A stretch of 64,000 nt of DNA from Botryotinia globosa (taxonomy: Eukaryota; Ascomycota; Leotiomycetes; Helotiales; Sclerotiniaceae), in NCBI GenBank assembly GCA_014898425.1, contig RCSZ01000012.1, forward strand, positions 558,001-622,000. The letters are read 5' to 3'. How positions within the stretch are numbered: the stretch's first letter is position 1; each line of letters starts with the position of its first letter. The position numbers and the translations under genes are program-made. The notes under the pieces were generated by a model. That model searched no databases. It saw nothing but the letters and a program-made list of their open reading frames with translations, and had not been told where the DNA came from. This document shows positions 11,803-24,431 of the stretch, piece by piece.

Positions 11803-12377
11803 CTAGATATTAGCCATGAGGAAATGAATAGGCCGATTGAAATGCATGGGGAGAAAAAATCGTTTGATCCATGTCACCTCTCATTACTTTGATATGGTTT
11901 GCAAGTGAACAGTAGATGAAGAATAGCCATTCAACTTGATTAGAAGTCTATGAACATGGACCTGATACACACTATCTGAAGATGGGAAATTCAAAACATT
12001 TTCCTTGGATATGATTTTCTGAATCTGACTTTGGCTATAAAGATTAAAAAACATACAATAACTCAGTCAAGCTTGTGAATGAAATTATACATTGGATCAT
12101 ATCGATCTTGATAGGAGTATTGAAGAATTAGTTCAATAAATACAGATCTTAATAAAGGGGCTCTGACCAGATCAAACGAGAGTCGCTTTTCACCAGGCCG
12201 TCACGTGTAAGGTGAACACAGATTTTGGACTTAAATTCAAGGCATTATTTGCTATCGCGAACTTTTGCCCCGCTAAGATTTTCCTCCACAAATCGAAATA
12301 TTCAACGAATTCATTGTTGGAGGTTTGAACGTTTCCTCCCTTTCCGCATATCTCAACGTCAATCTTCCGCCGCAATC
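11803..12377. promoter_or_regulatory. Intergenic region upstream of eIF3d
   Basis: This 575-bp gap holds the EthD gene 3' UTR and the eIF3d promoter and leader. The stretch 12225-12377 is open in the eIF3d frame, but the ATG at 12378 starts the conserved protein. A CACGTG palindrome occurs near 12203. Confidence 0.4.
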
Positions 12378-14272
12378 ATGACACCTATTTCACTCTCAGA
12401 TATCATCTCTGCGCTCCCATCAGAGGACTCATGGGGACCATCGACCACATCAGAAACCACATTAAATGGAGTTCCTTACGCCCCATACTCCAAAGGCGAC
12501 AAATTAGGTCGCATGGCAGATTGGACCGCTGAAGGAAAAGATGGAAGAGATGGCAGAGGTGGAAGACAGCAGTATAACCGAAACTACAGAGGTGCGATTT
12601 TTACCTCGAGATTTATTTGCTATTTATTTGCGATTTTCTTTACTTGCACTGGAGACAGTTGGGTATGATATGATTTCTTTGTACTAACCCATTTTTGTGC
12701 ATCAGATCAACAAGTTTACGGCGCTGGAACCTCCTCCTTATTCGCAGTTCAGCTCGCCGAGGACGAATCTACCTTCTCTGTTGTCAGCAACACTCGCGAT
12801 TCTACCAAGACCCGCTTTGGACGTGGAGGACTCGCTCGTGGACGTGGACAACGTGGCGGAAGAGGTGATGCCCGTGGTGGTAGAGGTCAATTCCAGCGAG
12901 TTGGAGGACGAGGTGGGCAACAAGGCTACAACAGTTATGATACCCGCGGTGGAAGAGGTGGTGCTCGAGGTGGAAGAAAGTTTGGCTGGAAAGATTACGA
13001 CAAGCCACAAAGAAATCGCGATGCCTCTGTTAACATCAAGCCTGACTGGAAAATGTTGGAGGAGATTGATTTCAACCGTCTGGCCAAGCTCAATCTCGAT
13101 ACCGACGATGGAGAAGATATTGACAGTTATGGTTTCCTTTACTACTACGATCGATCATTCGACAAGCAACCTGTCAAGGCTGCCGAGAGAAAGCTCAACG
13201 TGGTCGACCGCGCTTCATACAACGTTACTACATCTTCAGATCCCGTCATTCAAGAACTCGCCGAGAAGGATGAGGCCACAATTTTCGCAACAGACAGCAT
13301 TCTTTCTATGCTCATGTGCTCCCCTCGTTCAGTTTACCCTTGGGATATCGTTATCGTTCGACAAGGCAACAAAGTGTTCCTCGACAAGAGAGACAATGCT
13401 ACACTTGATATGGTTACCGTTAATGAGAATGCTGCTGACGCTCCAATGGATGCTTCAGAAGGTAGCAAGGACGCTATCAACCAGCCAAGTGCTTTGGCTG
13501 AGGAAGCGACATACATCAACCACAACTTCGCAAATCAAGTCATGAAGGAGAGCGACAGCCAAAAGGTAGAAATGGAGAATGAGAACCCATTCTACAACTC
13601 CGCCGAAGAGACCGACCCACCTGCCAGTAAGGCATACAAATACCGTAAATTTGATCTTTCTTTGAACGACGAAGATCCAGTTCACTTGGTTGTAAGAACC
13701 GAGCTTGACGCTGTTTCAAAGAACGCCATCAGTGGAGAAGATCAATTCTTGACTGTCAAGGCTCTTAACGAATTCGATTCCAAGGCACAAGGAAGTGGAG
13801 GTGCTTTGGACTGGAGGACGAAGTTGGTCAGTCAACGTGGTGCTGTTGTTGCAACTGAAATGAAGAACAACAGCTGCAAGCTTGCAAGATGGACAGTTCA
13901 AAGTATCATCGCTAAGGCTGATGTCATGAAGCTTGGGTATGTATTTTTTACGCCTGTGGTCACAATTTCATACTAATTTTTGACAGATTTGTTTCCCGTG
14001 CCAACCCAAAGCTCAACGATCGTCATGTAGTTCTCGGCGTTATTGGCTGGAAGCCACGTGATTTTGCTTCGCAAATGAACTTGTCTCTATCCAATGGATG
14101 GGGTATTGTTCGTACCATTGTCGATATGTGCTTGAAGCGCGAAGAGGGCAAGTACGTACTTGTCAAAGATCCTAACAAGCCAATCCTGAGACTGTACCAA
14201 GTCCCAGCTGGTAGTTTTGAGGATGATGGAGAGCATGATGTAATTGAGGAGAATGCTGAGGAGGATGATTAG
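12378..14272 (+). CDS. Eukaryotic translation initiation factor 3 subunit D
   Basis: eIF3d is a subunit of the cytosolic eIF3 complex. It helps recruit mRNA to the 40S ribosome and in animals binds the cap of selected mRNAs. My model has three exons (12378-12591, 12706-13936, 13987-14272) in matching phase and gives about 576 aa, the normal fungal length. The N-terminus carries the conserved [16 protein letters not shown] block (residues about 34-49) and an Arg/Gly-rich RNA-binding island (about 105-160). The core shows [42 protein letters not shown] and ENPF. The C-terminus has [36 protein letters not shown] and RLYQVP, followed by an acidic tail. This is one of the safest assignments in the window. 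Confidence 0.96.
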
Positions 14273-15448
14273 ATTATGCGTGGTTGCACCAAACAAAGTA
14301 TCCAGCGTTCAATGGGTCTGGGCTGGGCTGGGCCTCGTGGAGTTATGATAATGCGCATATAAAGTAGATAACCGATATCACATATGCTATATTTGATGAG
14401 TTCGAGAGAACCTTTTACCTTCATACCCTCACTCCCGTAGATTGCAATCTGATCAATTCGCTCGAGACAAGTTTCACTAAATTCGGAGTGAACGATTACG
14501 AAGAGTGTTATGCCAATATCCAGGTCGATTCCCCTTTGTTACGCGGTGCGAGTTAGACTAAACCTATTACAGTCACTGATATAGCCAATCAGACGAGGTT
14601 TGATTTCCAAGCTTGATTGCCAATGCTAAATTGAATATCATCTATTTTCTAACCGCCCTTGTGGACTACCTTTTATTGCCAAAAACCTTGAAGGTCGAGA
14701 TGATGAGATCAATATAGTTTCATGATTTGCGATATAATAAATAGTACTTGAGGGTCTAGAAGCTGATAAGGCTACGAAGCCTTTGTGTTGGTTGTAGTGC
14801 CGAGGTGGTAGCGCAAGCATGGTCACATGACTTTATCCCGGCGGGAGTGTCTGCGGAAGCATGGAAATTTAAGGTTTGGGAGAGATGTTGTAAATCGAGT
14901 GTAGTGGATCAATATACATTTTCGACACGTTTCATGAACTCTCAAGTGCGGATTTTCATTCTTTTGATCTAATTATTCTCCAGTTTAAAGTGTTGTACTG
15001 AATGTTGGTTGGTTAGTGATCAACGATAAGTGATCAATCGCAGCCGAGGACATGAGAATCACAGAGCCGACGTCGTTATGTTGCTTTATAAGAATTCGGC
15101 AGTTGCTTTGTAAGATGTACGAAAGAGGGATTGATTAATGCTGCTGATTTGGCAATTCGTTTAGATTCTGAGAGTGGATTAACAACGTACATTCTTGGAT
15201 CTATGGGTGCGAGACTATATAATACTTGACGGGTTCCTTCATTTCCATTTCTTTTGACATCTACTTTCATATTCAAACCCAATTGCATTTTTCTTGGCTC
15301 TGCTATAAAGAAGCTTCTCCTCCTCTGAAGAACTCACATTCCAGCATACCACATCAATTGCACAACAAAACTTCAACTCTTAGACGGAATTCAGACACTC
15401 GATCTTCTAAGTTGTCCTTCTTTGTCGAAACACATACCAAAGTTGAAA
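14273..15448. other. Intergenic, nothing recognised
   Basis: This 1.2-kb gap lies between the eIF3d stop codon and the SDR start. Short frames on both strands (14638-14826, 15076-15288) show no domain. The last 200 bp, pyrimidine-rich and ending in aaaATG, look like a fungal 5' UTR. Confidence 0.45.
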
Positions 15449-16532
15449 ATGAGTACAACACCAGATCCTGATGCGTATACTACGCCTTTTGCCATCACTA
15501 AATCTATTCATCGTGATCCTTACTGGGCTATCGATTCTAAAAATCCAGCGAACAATCAATCTGGTAAAATTATCATCATCACGGGAGCTAGTGCGGGAAT
15601 TGGAGCTGTGAGTACTATTCTATATTCCCTGTTATACAATCTTGATTCTCCATTCTAACATTATCTCGAATTAGGCAGCAGCAAGAGTTTGGGCTGAAGC
15701 ACATGCATTTGGTATAGTGCTCGCAGCTCGTCGAGTCCCGCCTATAGACTCTCTTATCGAGAAACTTCAGCCAATTAGTCCAGAAACCAAATTTCTTAGT
15801 GTGAAAGTCGATATTGTGAATGAAGAAGATGTTAAGAATCTTTTTGAGACGGTACAGAAGGAATTTGGTAGACATGCTGATGTTCTATTGAACAACGCTG
15901 GATATATCTCAAAGGGTATGATTGGAGAAGAGGAACCAAGTGATTGGTGGAAGGCTATTGTGAGTCTTTTACGTCGATGTCAATGTCCGTCTCAATTAGT
16001 TGAGATGGAATAGTTGAGTAAAATCAAACTAACATTTGATGAAAACTAGGAAATCAATCTCAAAGGTCTTTATCATATGACCCACCACTTCATCCGATCT
16101 CAACCTTCCCCTAAATCGCCGACTGGCACAATCATTACCGTCTCCTCCGGACGTGCTGGTCTCACAGGACCTGGTGGATCCGCATACAATATCTCTAAAC
16201 TTTCCGAACAACGTTTATCTGAGCATCTTCACGTCGAATATCCTTCCCTCCGTGTTTTCACCACGATGCCAGGAATCGTACTGACTGATATGGTGTCGGA
16301 ACCTTTCAAACCATATGCTCAAGATCATGCAGATTTGACTGGTATGTTGGCATTGTATCTGGCTCAGGAGAGAGCAGACTATTTAAGGGGAGGAATGGTG
16401 GGAGTTAATTGGGATGTCGAGGAAATGGAGGGATACGGAAAGGAGATTGCGGAGAAGAAGGCGTTGCAGACTAGTTGGATCTCTATTCTTCCTATCAATG
16501 GTGGAAAGGGACTAGCTGGGTTGAGGGATTAG
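15449..16532 (+). CDS. Short-chain dehydrogenase/reductase (SDR)
   Basis: This is an NAD(P)-dependent oxidoreductase with a Rossmann fold. Three exons (15449-15607, 15675-15959, 16050-16532) are all phase 0 and give 308 aa. The cofactor motif TGASAGIGA is at residues about 45-53, the structural NNAG at about 118-121, a catalytic Ser in VSSG, and the YxxxK catalytic pair as YNISK (about 204-208). PGIVLTDM matches the usual PG-x-V-x-T segment. The first intron cuts exactly at the glycine-rich loop. No signal or membrane segment is visible, so it should be cytosolic. The substrate is unknown; length and layout fit classical SDRs acting on small carbonyls or alcohols. Confidence 0.9.
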
Positions 16533-17035
16533 CTCTAGGAGGTTAGTTGAGTGATGATTGGAGGAGTTGAAATGTTGAAAAGTAGTAGGGCGGAATGCTA
16601 TTTCAACTTTTGACTACAAGAATAAGGAGGCTAAGCGAAGCAAAATCCCTCCTTTTTATGGGGAGAAAAGCGAATGTTTAATATTGGCGAGCAATACGAT
16701 AGATCTTAGCTCAATGACAGTCATGAACCGCGTTTTATCCTTGCCTTTCCAAAATTGGATTTTATTCGCTACTTATATGCCATCTGATTTGGCTATTTTC
16801 TACCCCGCATGCTCATCAGCCACCGCGACCAACATAGGTTAGGTACATGACTGTCAGATCTCCAAACAGAAAGCCAATCACATCGCACTAGCGAATACGA
16901 ATGCCATGCTGTTAACTATCATGAGAAAATCTGACAATTCTTGTTGTTATTATATCTATTAAACTGTTTCCCACTCCTTCATTCTATCATTCAAGCTCAA
17001 ATCGAGAGAGATATATATACCTGATCAATATCACA
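16533..17035. other. Intergenic, nothing recognised
   Basis: This 500-bp gap contains the SDR 3' end and the promoter/leader of the small PPxY membrane protein. No repeat or RNA gene is seen. Confidence 0.4.
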
Positions 17036-17284
17036 ATGAGCGATCCTCCTCCACCATATACATCCCGCCCGCCCTCATATACAGAAAGAACACCTCTTCT
17101 ACATCTCCATCTACCGACTGAACCTCGTCCTTATCAAATTCCGGTTGTTAGATCGGACGATGCATCGAGGTTTAGAGCAGCTACTTGGATGTCGATTTTT
17201 GTAATCTCGTTGGTGGGCGCGTTTTATATTTTTCTCATCATGGTGGTGGGATTCAGTATTTTTTGGCCGAACGAGGGACATTGA
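17036..17284 (+). CDS. Small single-pass membrane protein with PPxY motifs
   Basis: This is an 82-aa intronless protein. The N-terminus carries PPPPYT and RPPSYT (PPxY motifs, ligands of WW domains such as those of Nedd4/Rsp5 ubiquitin ligases), then RTPLL, a dileucine-like sorting motif. A strong membrane segment spans about residues 50-74 (WMSIFVISLVGAFYIFLIMV), with a short tail after it. The layout fits a type II or tail-anchored protein with a cytosolic N-terminus. The function is unknown. The next gene, the flavoprotein at 17806, starts with a nearly identical arrangement (PPPPYT, PPKY, SSPLLP, then a membrane segment). That supports the reality of this small gene and suggests common origin of the N-termini or shared trafficking. 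Confidence 0.65.
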   Translation: MSDPPPPYTSRPPSYTERTPLLHLHLPTEPRPYQIPVVRSDDASRFRAATWMSIFVISLVGAFYIFLIMVVGFSIFWPNEGH

Positions 17285-17805
17285 TGAAGATTGGAAAGTA
17301 GGTTGGGACGTGGGAGCGATGGACTTAAGTGAGTAAGAAGGTGTATTGGGGATGGAGTTATTCAAGAATCTTGGAGCAGGATACACATTTTCACGTTGAT
17401 CTTGAAGGGTGTTGGGTTGATCACGATAGCTCTTCACAACATCGATAATTTTTGAGCTCGTTTGCCGCCTGGAAAAGAAAATATCCGATTAATGAACGAC
17501 CATTCAAATGATAATCACCCTGTAAGTATGCCTTACATGCGACAATAACTGCATCACAAAAAGCCTATCAAGATATGGACCCGTGGCGGCGTCCAATCCT
17601 ATTAGATATTTATACCCTGTTTTATGCAGGCGGCCGCATTGCGACCGTCACACGGAGGCGCAATACATTTGATGACCATCACCTCACTTCATGTATCAAG
17701 ATTCAGGCTGTGATTTTCAGCTCTATATGATGGATTCAAACCTCGACATTGCTATCTCGACGTGATTCTTTCAGTAATTAGCGAATGTGTTGATATCAAG
17801 CAAAC
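17285..17805. other. Intergenic, nothing recognised
   Basis: This 520-bp gap lies between two genes with similar N-termini. A 108-codon minus-strand frame (17111-17437) is mostly antisense to the small membrane gene and is not called. Confidence 0.4.
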
Positions 17806-19713
17806 ATGACAATCACAATGCATAAGGCTGGCCCACCACCACCATATACGCCTGAAAGTCCTCCGAAATACTCATACTCAGAATCATCACCTCTTCTTCC
17901 AATAGTGACCGAGGATTCTCTTCAAGAGTTGGGAGATGTGGATAACAGAAAGAGCAGGAAGTTCTCCAAACGATTACTCACTGTCATCCGGGCGTTCCTG
18001 ACTGCGTTTATGATTCTCAGTTCAGTGATATTGCTTTTATCTATCATTCAGAATGGGAAATCAGCAGCACGAGTCGTGAATCTTAAGATTGGAATTATTG
18101 GTGCTGGGCCCGCGGGGATTGGTGTGGTTCAAGGTCTGAGAGATGGGCTTTCACGATTCAGTCAGGATTTCAAAGATCGAAATATTGATGTTCAAGTGGA
18201 GATTGTTGTTTATGATGAGAAGACAAGAGTTGGCGGCAGGATGGTGATAGAGGGTACAAATGGCATAGAGCTTGAGGTTGAAGATGTTGCGAGCGGAGTA
18301 TTGAATGGCAAGCTGTTAAGCATTATTGGCGGGATCGAAAATGTGAATGCGCAAGCAGATATGGATACTGAAAGCGAGAATCTTGGGTTGGGAAAAGTTG
18401 GGTAGTAAGTTTACATTGCTTTGCTATCTCAAATATGTTCAAGTAATAAATTCACAACTGACATTCGCAGTTTCGATGGAAATAATATCGTTACCGAAAC
18501 ATACCGACCTTATGCTACCACTCCTTGGAAGCATTACATCTATCTTTTCATAAAGTATGGACCTTCTGTTTGGCACGCCCCAAGAATCCCAACAGGCACC
18601 ATGAAATCCCTCCACGATTTCCTTCCTAAACTCAACACTACAGGGGTATCCTCTGTCAGGGATCTGACCTACATAATTTCCAACAAATTTGGATACACCC
18701 CCTTTAGCCTTCCTGCAACCGAAAGGCTGAGAAAAAATGGAGTTGAAGGAGCCTATATACGAAACATACTAGCCCCGCAAGTTCGGCGTCATACTGGACA
18801 GTCAATTGAGCAGATAAGTGATCTCACATTAAGTATTGCGCTTGAGCGAGAAGAATCTGGGTCTCCGAAGGCTGTCAATCATGGATTTTATCAAATGGCA
18901 ATGGAGAGATCATTGAGAGAGAACAAAGCAAAGCTTCATCTCGCTACAAAAGTGGTCCATGCTCGATGGGAAGAAGTCATTGGAGATCATGCAAAGTGGA
19001 TGATACAATGGAAAAATGCAGCACATAATGAGAACGCTCTAAGCTCTGAAGAATTCGATAAAATCATCATCGCCGCCCCGTTTAACTACACCGAACTCCT
19101 GGGGAAAACACAAGATGGCGAATCGCTCTACCCTCTAGACGACGATACCCAGGATATCGAATACCAACCCCTACACATCACATTTTTCACCACCTCCTCA
19201 CTCCTCACCTCTTCACTTAAAAACGCACCATCCCCCCTCCCCGCACAACTCCTCCCCATCTCCGATTCCCACCAACCCTCCACTTCCCCCTTCAACTCCC
19301 TCATTGAACTTTCTCTCCTCCGCACCATTTTCCCCCCTTCCCAATCACCAGATTTTAATCCTCATTCTCCACACCCCCCAAACCCTCCCAAATATCTCTA
19401 CCGTCTCCTCTCCTCCCACTCCCTCACCCCCAATTCCTTCTCTAGCATTCTCCATCTCCCCAACTCAACAAACCTCGAAACTTGGAACCAGCAAAAACTT
19501 CCACACGCATACCCACTCACCCAAACCTTTCCCTCCGATTCACAAGAAGAAAAAGGATTTCTAAAACTTGGAGATCACATATGGACGACGCGAGGAATCG
19601 AGAGGGTATTGGGAGATACGGTCGAGGGGGCATGGAACGCGGGGAGGATGGTGGGGAGGAATATCGCAGAGGATATTTTCGAGGAGGTGGGGGAGAAGGG
19701 GATTGGGAAATAG
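17806..19713 (+). CDS. Membrane-anchored prenylcysteine oxidase-like flavoprotein
   Basis: Prenylcysteine oxidases/lyases are FAD enzymes that cleave the thioether of prenylcysteines released from degraded prenylated proteins, usually in lysosome/vacuole or secretory compartments. Two exons (17806-18404, 18471-19713) join in phase and give about 613 aa. The N-terminus has PPPPYT, SPPKY and SSPLLP, then a membrane segment at about 66-84 (AFLTAFMILSSVILLLSI). The FAD dinucleotide-binding motif IGIIGAGPAGIG is at about 97-108, with a following acidic/RVGGR segment (YDEKTRVGGRM). The central part fits the prenylcysteine lyase domain. The C-terminus has the second FAD-contact type segment (LGDHIWTTRGIE, then GAWNAGRMVGRNIAEDI). 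A type II orientation with a luminal catalytic domain is inferred. The residues just after 305 are unusually Ser/Pro-rich. Confidence 0.82.
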
Positions 19714-21146
19714 GGAGGGGGAATTGTGATGGGATTGGATTGCAACGTAATGGTTTATACTTATAATATGATATGAAATTGATCAAGTGATGATTTCTTT
19801 ATTGGTTTATTTTTCACTTATTTACTTATTAATATATCCTCAAACTCCCTAGGTAGCTAGTATTATTTTTTTCCATTTCTGATAAAACATATACATATAC
19901 ATACACATATACATACACGTATACATGTATAAAAAACTCCAAGCAATCCCAAATCTTCAAATATTCAATAAATCAACATCACACCTCTTCATACCAACCG
20001 TCGCTTCATTCTAATCTTAATAATACCCACAATTAGAACCCTATCTCACGTATAATAATCACATATTAGTTATCAAAATATATAAAATATATAAAATATA
20101 TAAAATATATAAAATATATAAAATATATAAAATATATAAAATATATAAAATATATAAAATATATAAAATATATAAAATATATAAAATATATAAAATATAT
20201 AAAATATATAAAATATATAAAATATATAAAATATATAAAATATATAAAATATATAAAATATATAAAATATATAAAATATATAAAATATATAAAATATATA
20301 AAATATATAAAATATATAAAATATATAAAATATATAAAATATGTAAAATATGTAAAATATATACAATATATAAACCCGTAGTATCGATAAAATGACTCAT
20401 TCGAAATTGTAAAATTTGATATTGAGTAGATGATTGATTTGTAGATTTAGATATGATGTTCGAGTGTTGAGTGTTGAGCTTTAAATATATTGAATGTTGA
20501 ATGTTGAATATTTAAAAGATCTCCTTGAACAAGTTAAAAATAGTGAGGGTTGAGAATTGGAGGTTAGAGATTAGGGATTAGAGAATAATGAGTGAAAATT
20601 CGGGATAAACAAGGGAGTGAGTGAAAGCTGGGAAAAATGATGGGATTAGAATTTAGAACCTGTTATGAGAGTAGTGATTTGGTGGGGGTCTAATGAGTAA
20701 GGGATAAGAAGTGATGAGTCCTGTATAGCATATATAGTATAAAATATAAGATAAGATATAACGTCTAATATGTGAACTACGAACGAATAATAAAAGGATG
20801 CGAGTGATATGATTTCATCATCAAGAAGACTGCGCGAATCGAGTTCGAGAGGAATTTATATACAGTGATTTGAAAATAGATAGAAAATAGAAAATAGAAA
20901 ATAAATCAAATAATGGAATTTTATAGACATTAATTCATCTGTCATAGTAATATACATATATATCATAAATTCAGATCAACTGATTAATATATACATACTC
21001 CATAACTCCAGTATCAATCTTTCGATACCTCATCCCACCCAATTCCAATTCAATCGATGCCAGTCTATCCCAATCCAATCCAATCCATGCAATCCCGCCT
21101 TCTGTTTTCGGCCACTAAACTCCCCACCATTTTAACATCTAAAGCT
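19714..21146. other. Intergenic, AT-rich with simple repeats
   Basis: Two genes converge on this 1.4-kb gap. It contains an alternating cataTa/cacaTa tract (19890-19930), the 9-bp minisatellite described separately, and short gaaaataga and tccaa repeats (20880-20905, 21060-21085). No gene is supported. Confidence 0.6.
20077..20370. repeat. 9-bp minisatellite, unit ataaaatat
   Basis: The nonamer ataaaatat is repeated about 32 times almost without error. The only visible variants lie at the right end, where atgtaaaat replaces atataaaat twice and one unit reads atacaatat. The array produces long, meaningless Tyr-Ile-Leu and Tyr-Ile-Phe frames on the minus strand, which I do not call as genes. 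Confidence 0.97.
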
Positions 21147-23157
21147 CTAAACCTCCAACTCCCTAATCCTATAAATCCCCTCTTCCTTCCTCCTCCTACC
21201 CGCCTCTCCCCCCGTAATCCTGCTCCCCACAACCCACAGCCCCACCACAACCGCCACGCCGCCTACAAACCCAAAAATTCCCACACCTAACCCCGTATCC
21301 TTCAATCCCATGACTCCACCCATCTCCGCCCCCATTCCCTGCTCTACCCAACTCGGCATCGCAATGACCAAGAACCCCGTGAACAAATTCTGCAGAACCG
21401 CGCGCGCCCGATCCAATCCCCCTCTTCCTCTCTGACTCTCCTCTTTCCCATGATCATCTACACCCTGCTGAATCGCCAAGCATCTCTCCACCGCGAATCC
21501 CAAGATGGCGGCTCCGGCAACCAAGATGCCGAAGATTAAACTGACAACTTTGAGACTGCAACCCATACCTGGCGTTGAGACGATGAAGACGGTGGAGCTG
21601 ACTTTCGTGGCTTGGGGAATAAGCGTCGTGGAGACGTATTGGGAGAAAGCGATGGTACCTGTGGTGAAGAGGATGAGACCTGGAATTGCGATGCGGAGAG
21701 CGCTGGTTGAGGTTCCACCCAGGAATTTTTCGGAAGAAGGAAGGATGGGTTTTCCGGGGGAGACGATGGATAAGAGACCGTAGGAGATGAGGGAGAGAAC
21801 GAAGGGTCCGATGAAGATATATCCTACTTGGCTTGGGAAGATGAATAGAGGCGAAGCGGAGAGGAAACTTGAAAGGCTTAGTGCAAATGCGTATGCGGAT
21901 GCTATTGGTAATGAAGCCAAGACGAATGTAAGAAGTGTGATGGGAGAGACGAGTTTCTTGAGTGGTCTTAGTAAATCTTCTCTGGATGGATTGCCCCAAT
22001 ATGGCATAAGGTGTAATGTTTTCCACCAATATTTGAAGGAGATGGTGGAGGGAGATGTAGGAGGAGTGGGATGCGAAGTACGATAGAAAGATGTTTCCGG
22101 AAAGGCGATAAGTAAAAGGAATATCGAAATGGCTTGGATGATATTCATGACCATGATTTGATTCCCATAACCATCGATTGTCTGGCTTAGATAACCGCCG
22201 AGAATAGGGGTTCCCCAAGTGAAAAAGACGTCGATTGTTGAGAGGATTGTTAGGCGAAGGGGGAGTTGTGATTCCTGTTTTTATTAGTATAATTCTTCAA
22301 TTTTGAATAGTCTCTCTGGGTTTTGAGTATTTCTTGCTTCCGAAACCAGCGATCGACAGACAAGAGTAGAGGATAATACTCACAAAATACATTTCCGCCA
22401 TGGCACCTCCAACCAACGCTTCAAAGGCTCCCCATCCTACTCCCTGCATCATTCTCCCTCCCAGAAATTGACCGTAGCTCCGAACATGCATATTCCACAA
22501 ACTACCCACCAACATCAAAGCCGCAGCAAAAATGAAAATTCCTCTCTTTCCCACCTTCATATTCAATATTTCCCAACATGGACTACTGATCGCGGAGAAA
22601 ATGAATGCAATTCCTGTCAACGATGCGGTTTGAGTAGATGAGATGGAAAATTGTGCGGTGATGACTGCGTTTACGGAAACAAACATTAGGCGTTGCATGC
22701 CTACAATTGAGAAAGCAAGACATAGGGTGAAGAATGAGAGATTTTTGCGATGAGGACACCAATTCTGTAGTGTGTTAGTATCACTTTCCTTGAAGATCTT
22801 GTAATACGTTTGATTCGGTACAAAAATAGCAAATCATAATAGAATACATACCAAAGGATCCATACTTGAATCATGACTAAACTTCTCATCATCCCACTCT
22901 CCCATGTCCTTTTCGAAATCAAAAGGCTTAACTTTTTCCACAAATGTTTTTAAAGTTCCTTCCTCCATCTTCGGAAATCCTTCAACCTTCTTCTCTTTCG
23001 CATTCGCATTACTTCCGGACCAAAACTTCAATTTTCCACTGATGGTGTCCCTCCTCAATTTCCCTTTCATCCCATCGTCAATCCTGCCTTCGTCATCCCC
23101 CTTCCTTGAATATTTCGATTTCTGAAGAACAGGCTGTGGTTCAGTTATAGTAGCCAT
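21147..23157 (-). CDS. Major facilitator superfamily transporter (drug/efflux-like)
   Basis: This is a polytopic membrane transporter. Three exons (23157-22852, 22764-22384, 22274-21147), all phase 0, give about 604 aa. A hydrophilic, charged N-terminus of about 105 residues precedes NWCPHRKNLSFFTLCL, the usual entry to the first helix of fungal DHA1-type MFS proteins. The first half shows helices with GRMMQGVGWGAFEALVGGAMAEMYF and QLPLRLTILSTIDVFFTWG. A central loop (FKYWWKTLHLMPYW, SREDLLRPLKKL) precedes the second six-helix half. The last helices are rich in Gly and Val and end in a basic tail. The substrate is unknown. It is not next to a biosynthetic cluster. Confidence 0.87.
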
Positions 23158-24431
23158 GATTTCGGTTCGCTGCTAAGGGTTCTCGCAATTCGTTTACTCG
23201 ATTCGATGCCAATTAAGTGCCTCTCAGGATCGTCTATCTTTGATGTATCTCCCTTCATATATCTCTGATTCAATTCTCTTGTATAGTGGTCAAATCAGGC
23301 AGAATACTTCAATGCAATTTCCCTTTTCACCTCCTTTTCTCTCAATTTCAAATTTCTAAATGAATGTCGCGCGATCTCTCAAAAACCGTCAATAAATGTA
23401 AAGTAAAGGAATGACTTTGAAAATAGAAAGAAAAAAAAAACGCTACACGAGAAACAAATCTAGAAACCCAATTGACCGTCCAGCAGTCTTAAAGGATAGA
23501 TGTCAAAAATAGAAAAGATAGGAAAATAATTAAATCAAAGGCATGAACAATAAAAGTATCCGAAAGACCAAGAGAAATTCGTAGACAATGCGTAAATGAA
23601 CTCGAACTCGAGACGAACAACCATTTCATACCCCCAACTGCGCCTCACCGCATAAGGAATCCGATTTGAATCCGCATCACATACAATCTCATACGCTCCA
23701 ATTCCCCTATAACTCCCATTGACGCGAATATGAGCTAATTTTCTGACATTCCGTAGGGCTTAAATTCATGCACTTGCATTTTCAGACGAGTTAGCTTCCC
23801 AAGATTCCCGAAATATACCATTTCTATCCAATCGTAACCCCTGCAGCGATCAAAACCCAGCTCGAGGTTTAAAGTCTAACACTAAAAGGGGAATTTTCAA
23901 TTCAGATCAAACCCAAACCGTGGCAGCCGCGTTTGGAATGATCGACACGTTTCATCTCGAATGTGCCGCACTGGCGCGGTAGCTGCTCGGACTCGGTTGA
24001 ATTGAAGCGAGCATTCACCCATAAATCACCTCAGTCACCTCGTACTAATTCGCGGGACAGGTACCCGGACATTTTGATGTTTGGCGACTATGACTTAGAT
24101 AGTCCTGGTATGTGTGTAAAGAAATTTAACCTTCCACTATTTCATAGACTGACCAGGTGTAGAGTATATAAGTAGCATCTCCCAGGTCATTGATGCACCT
24201 CGAGAATCCAGAGATGTTTCTGCCAGGTTCGGGTTCGCTCTTGGATATATTGGGTGCGCTTATGAAAATTCGAGGAGAACCTTTGATCCCGATTATGAAA
24301 AAGGAAGTCGGAGACCCCTATAGGAATTTCAGATGATTCAAGAATTTCTATCATGATACCATGAATAAATGAATATGTTGTCGTCTCAAAAACATTGGAG
24401 GTGACATGACTACCGAGGCCTATTTGAATTC
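23158..24431. other. Intergenic, upstream of MFS gene
   Basis: Contains the MFS promoter. The sequence is of normal complexity with no convincing frame; 23963-24175 (70 codons) has no domain. At 24432 an AT-rich element begins abruptly. Confidence 0.4.

Noticed and set aside
20059..20400. 113-codon and 97-codon frames of repeating Tyr-Ile-Leu / Tyr-Ile-Phe
   Set aside because: They are produced entirely by the 9-bp minisatellite.
21454..22218. 254-codon minus-strand frame overlapping the MFS transporter
   Set aside because: It is the wrong frame of the same strand; the MFS frame has transmembrane helices and correct splice phases.
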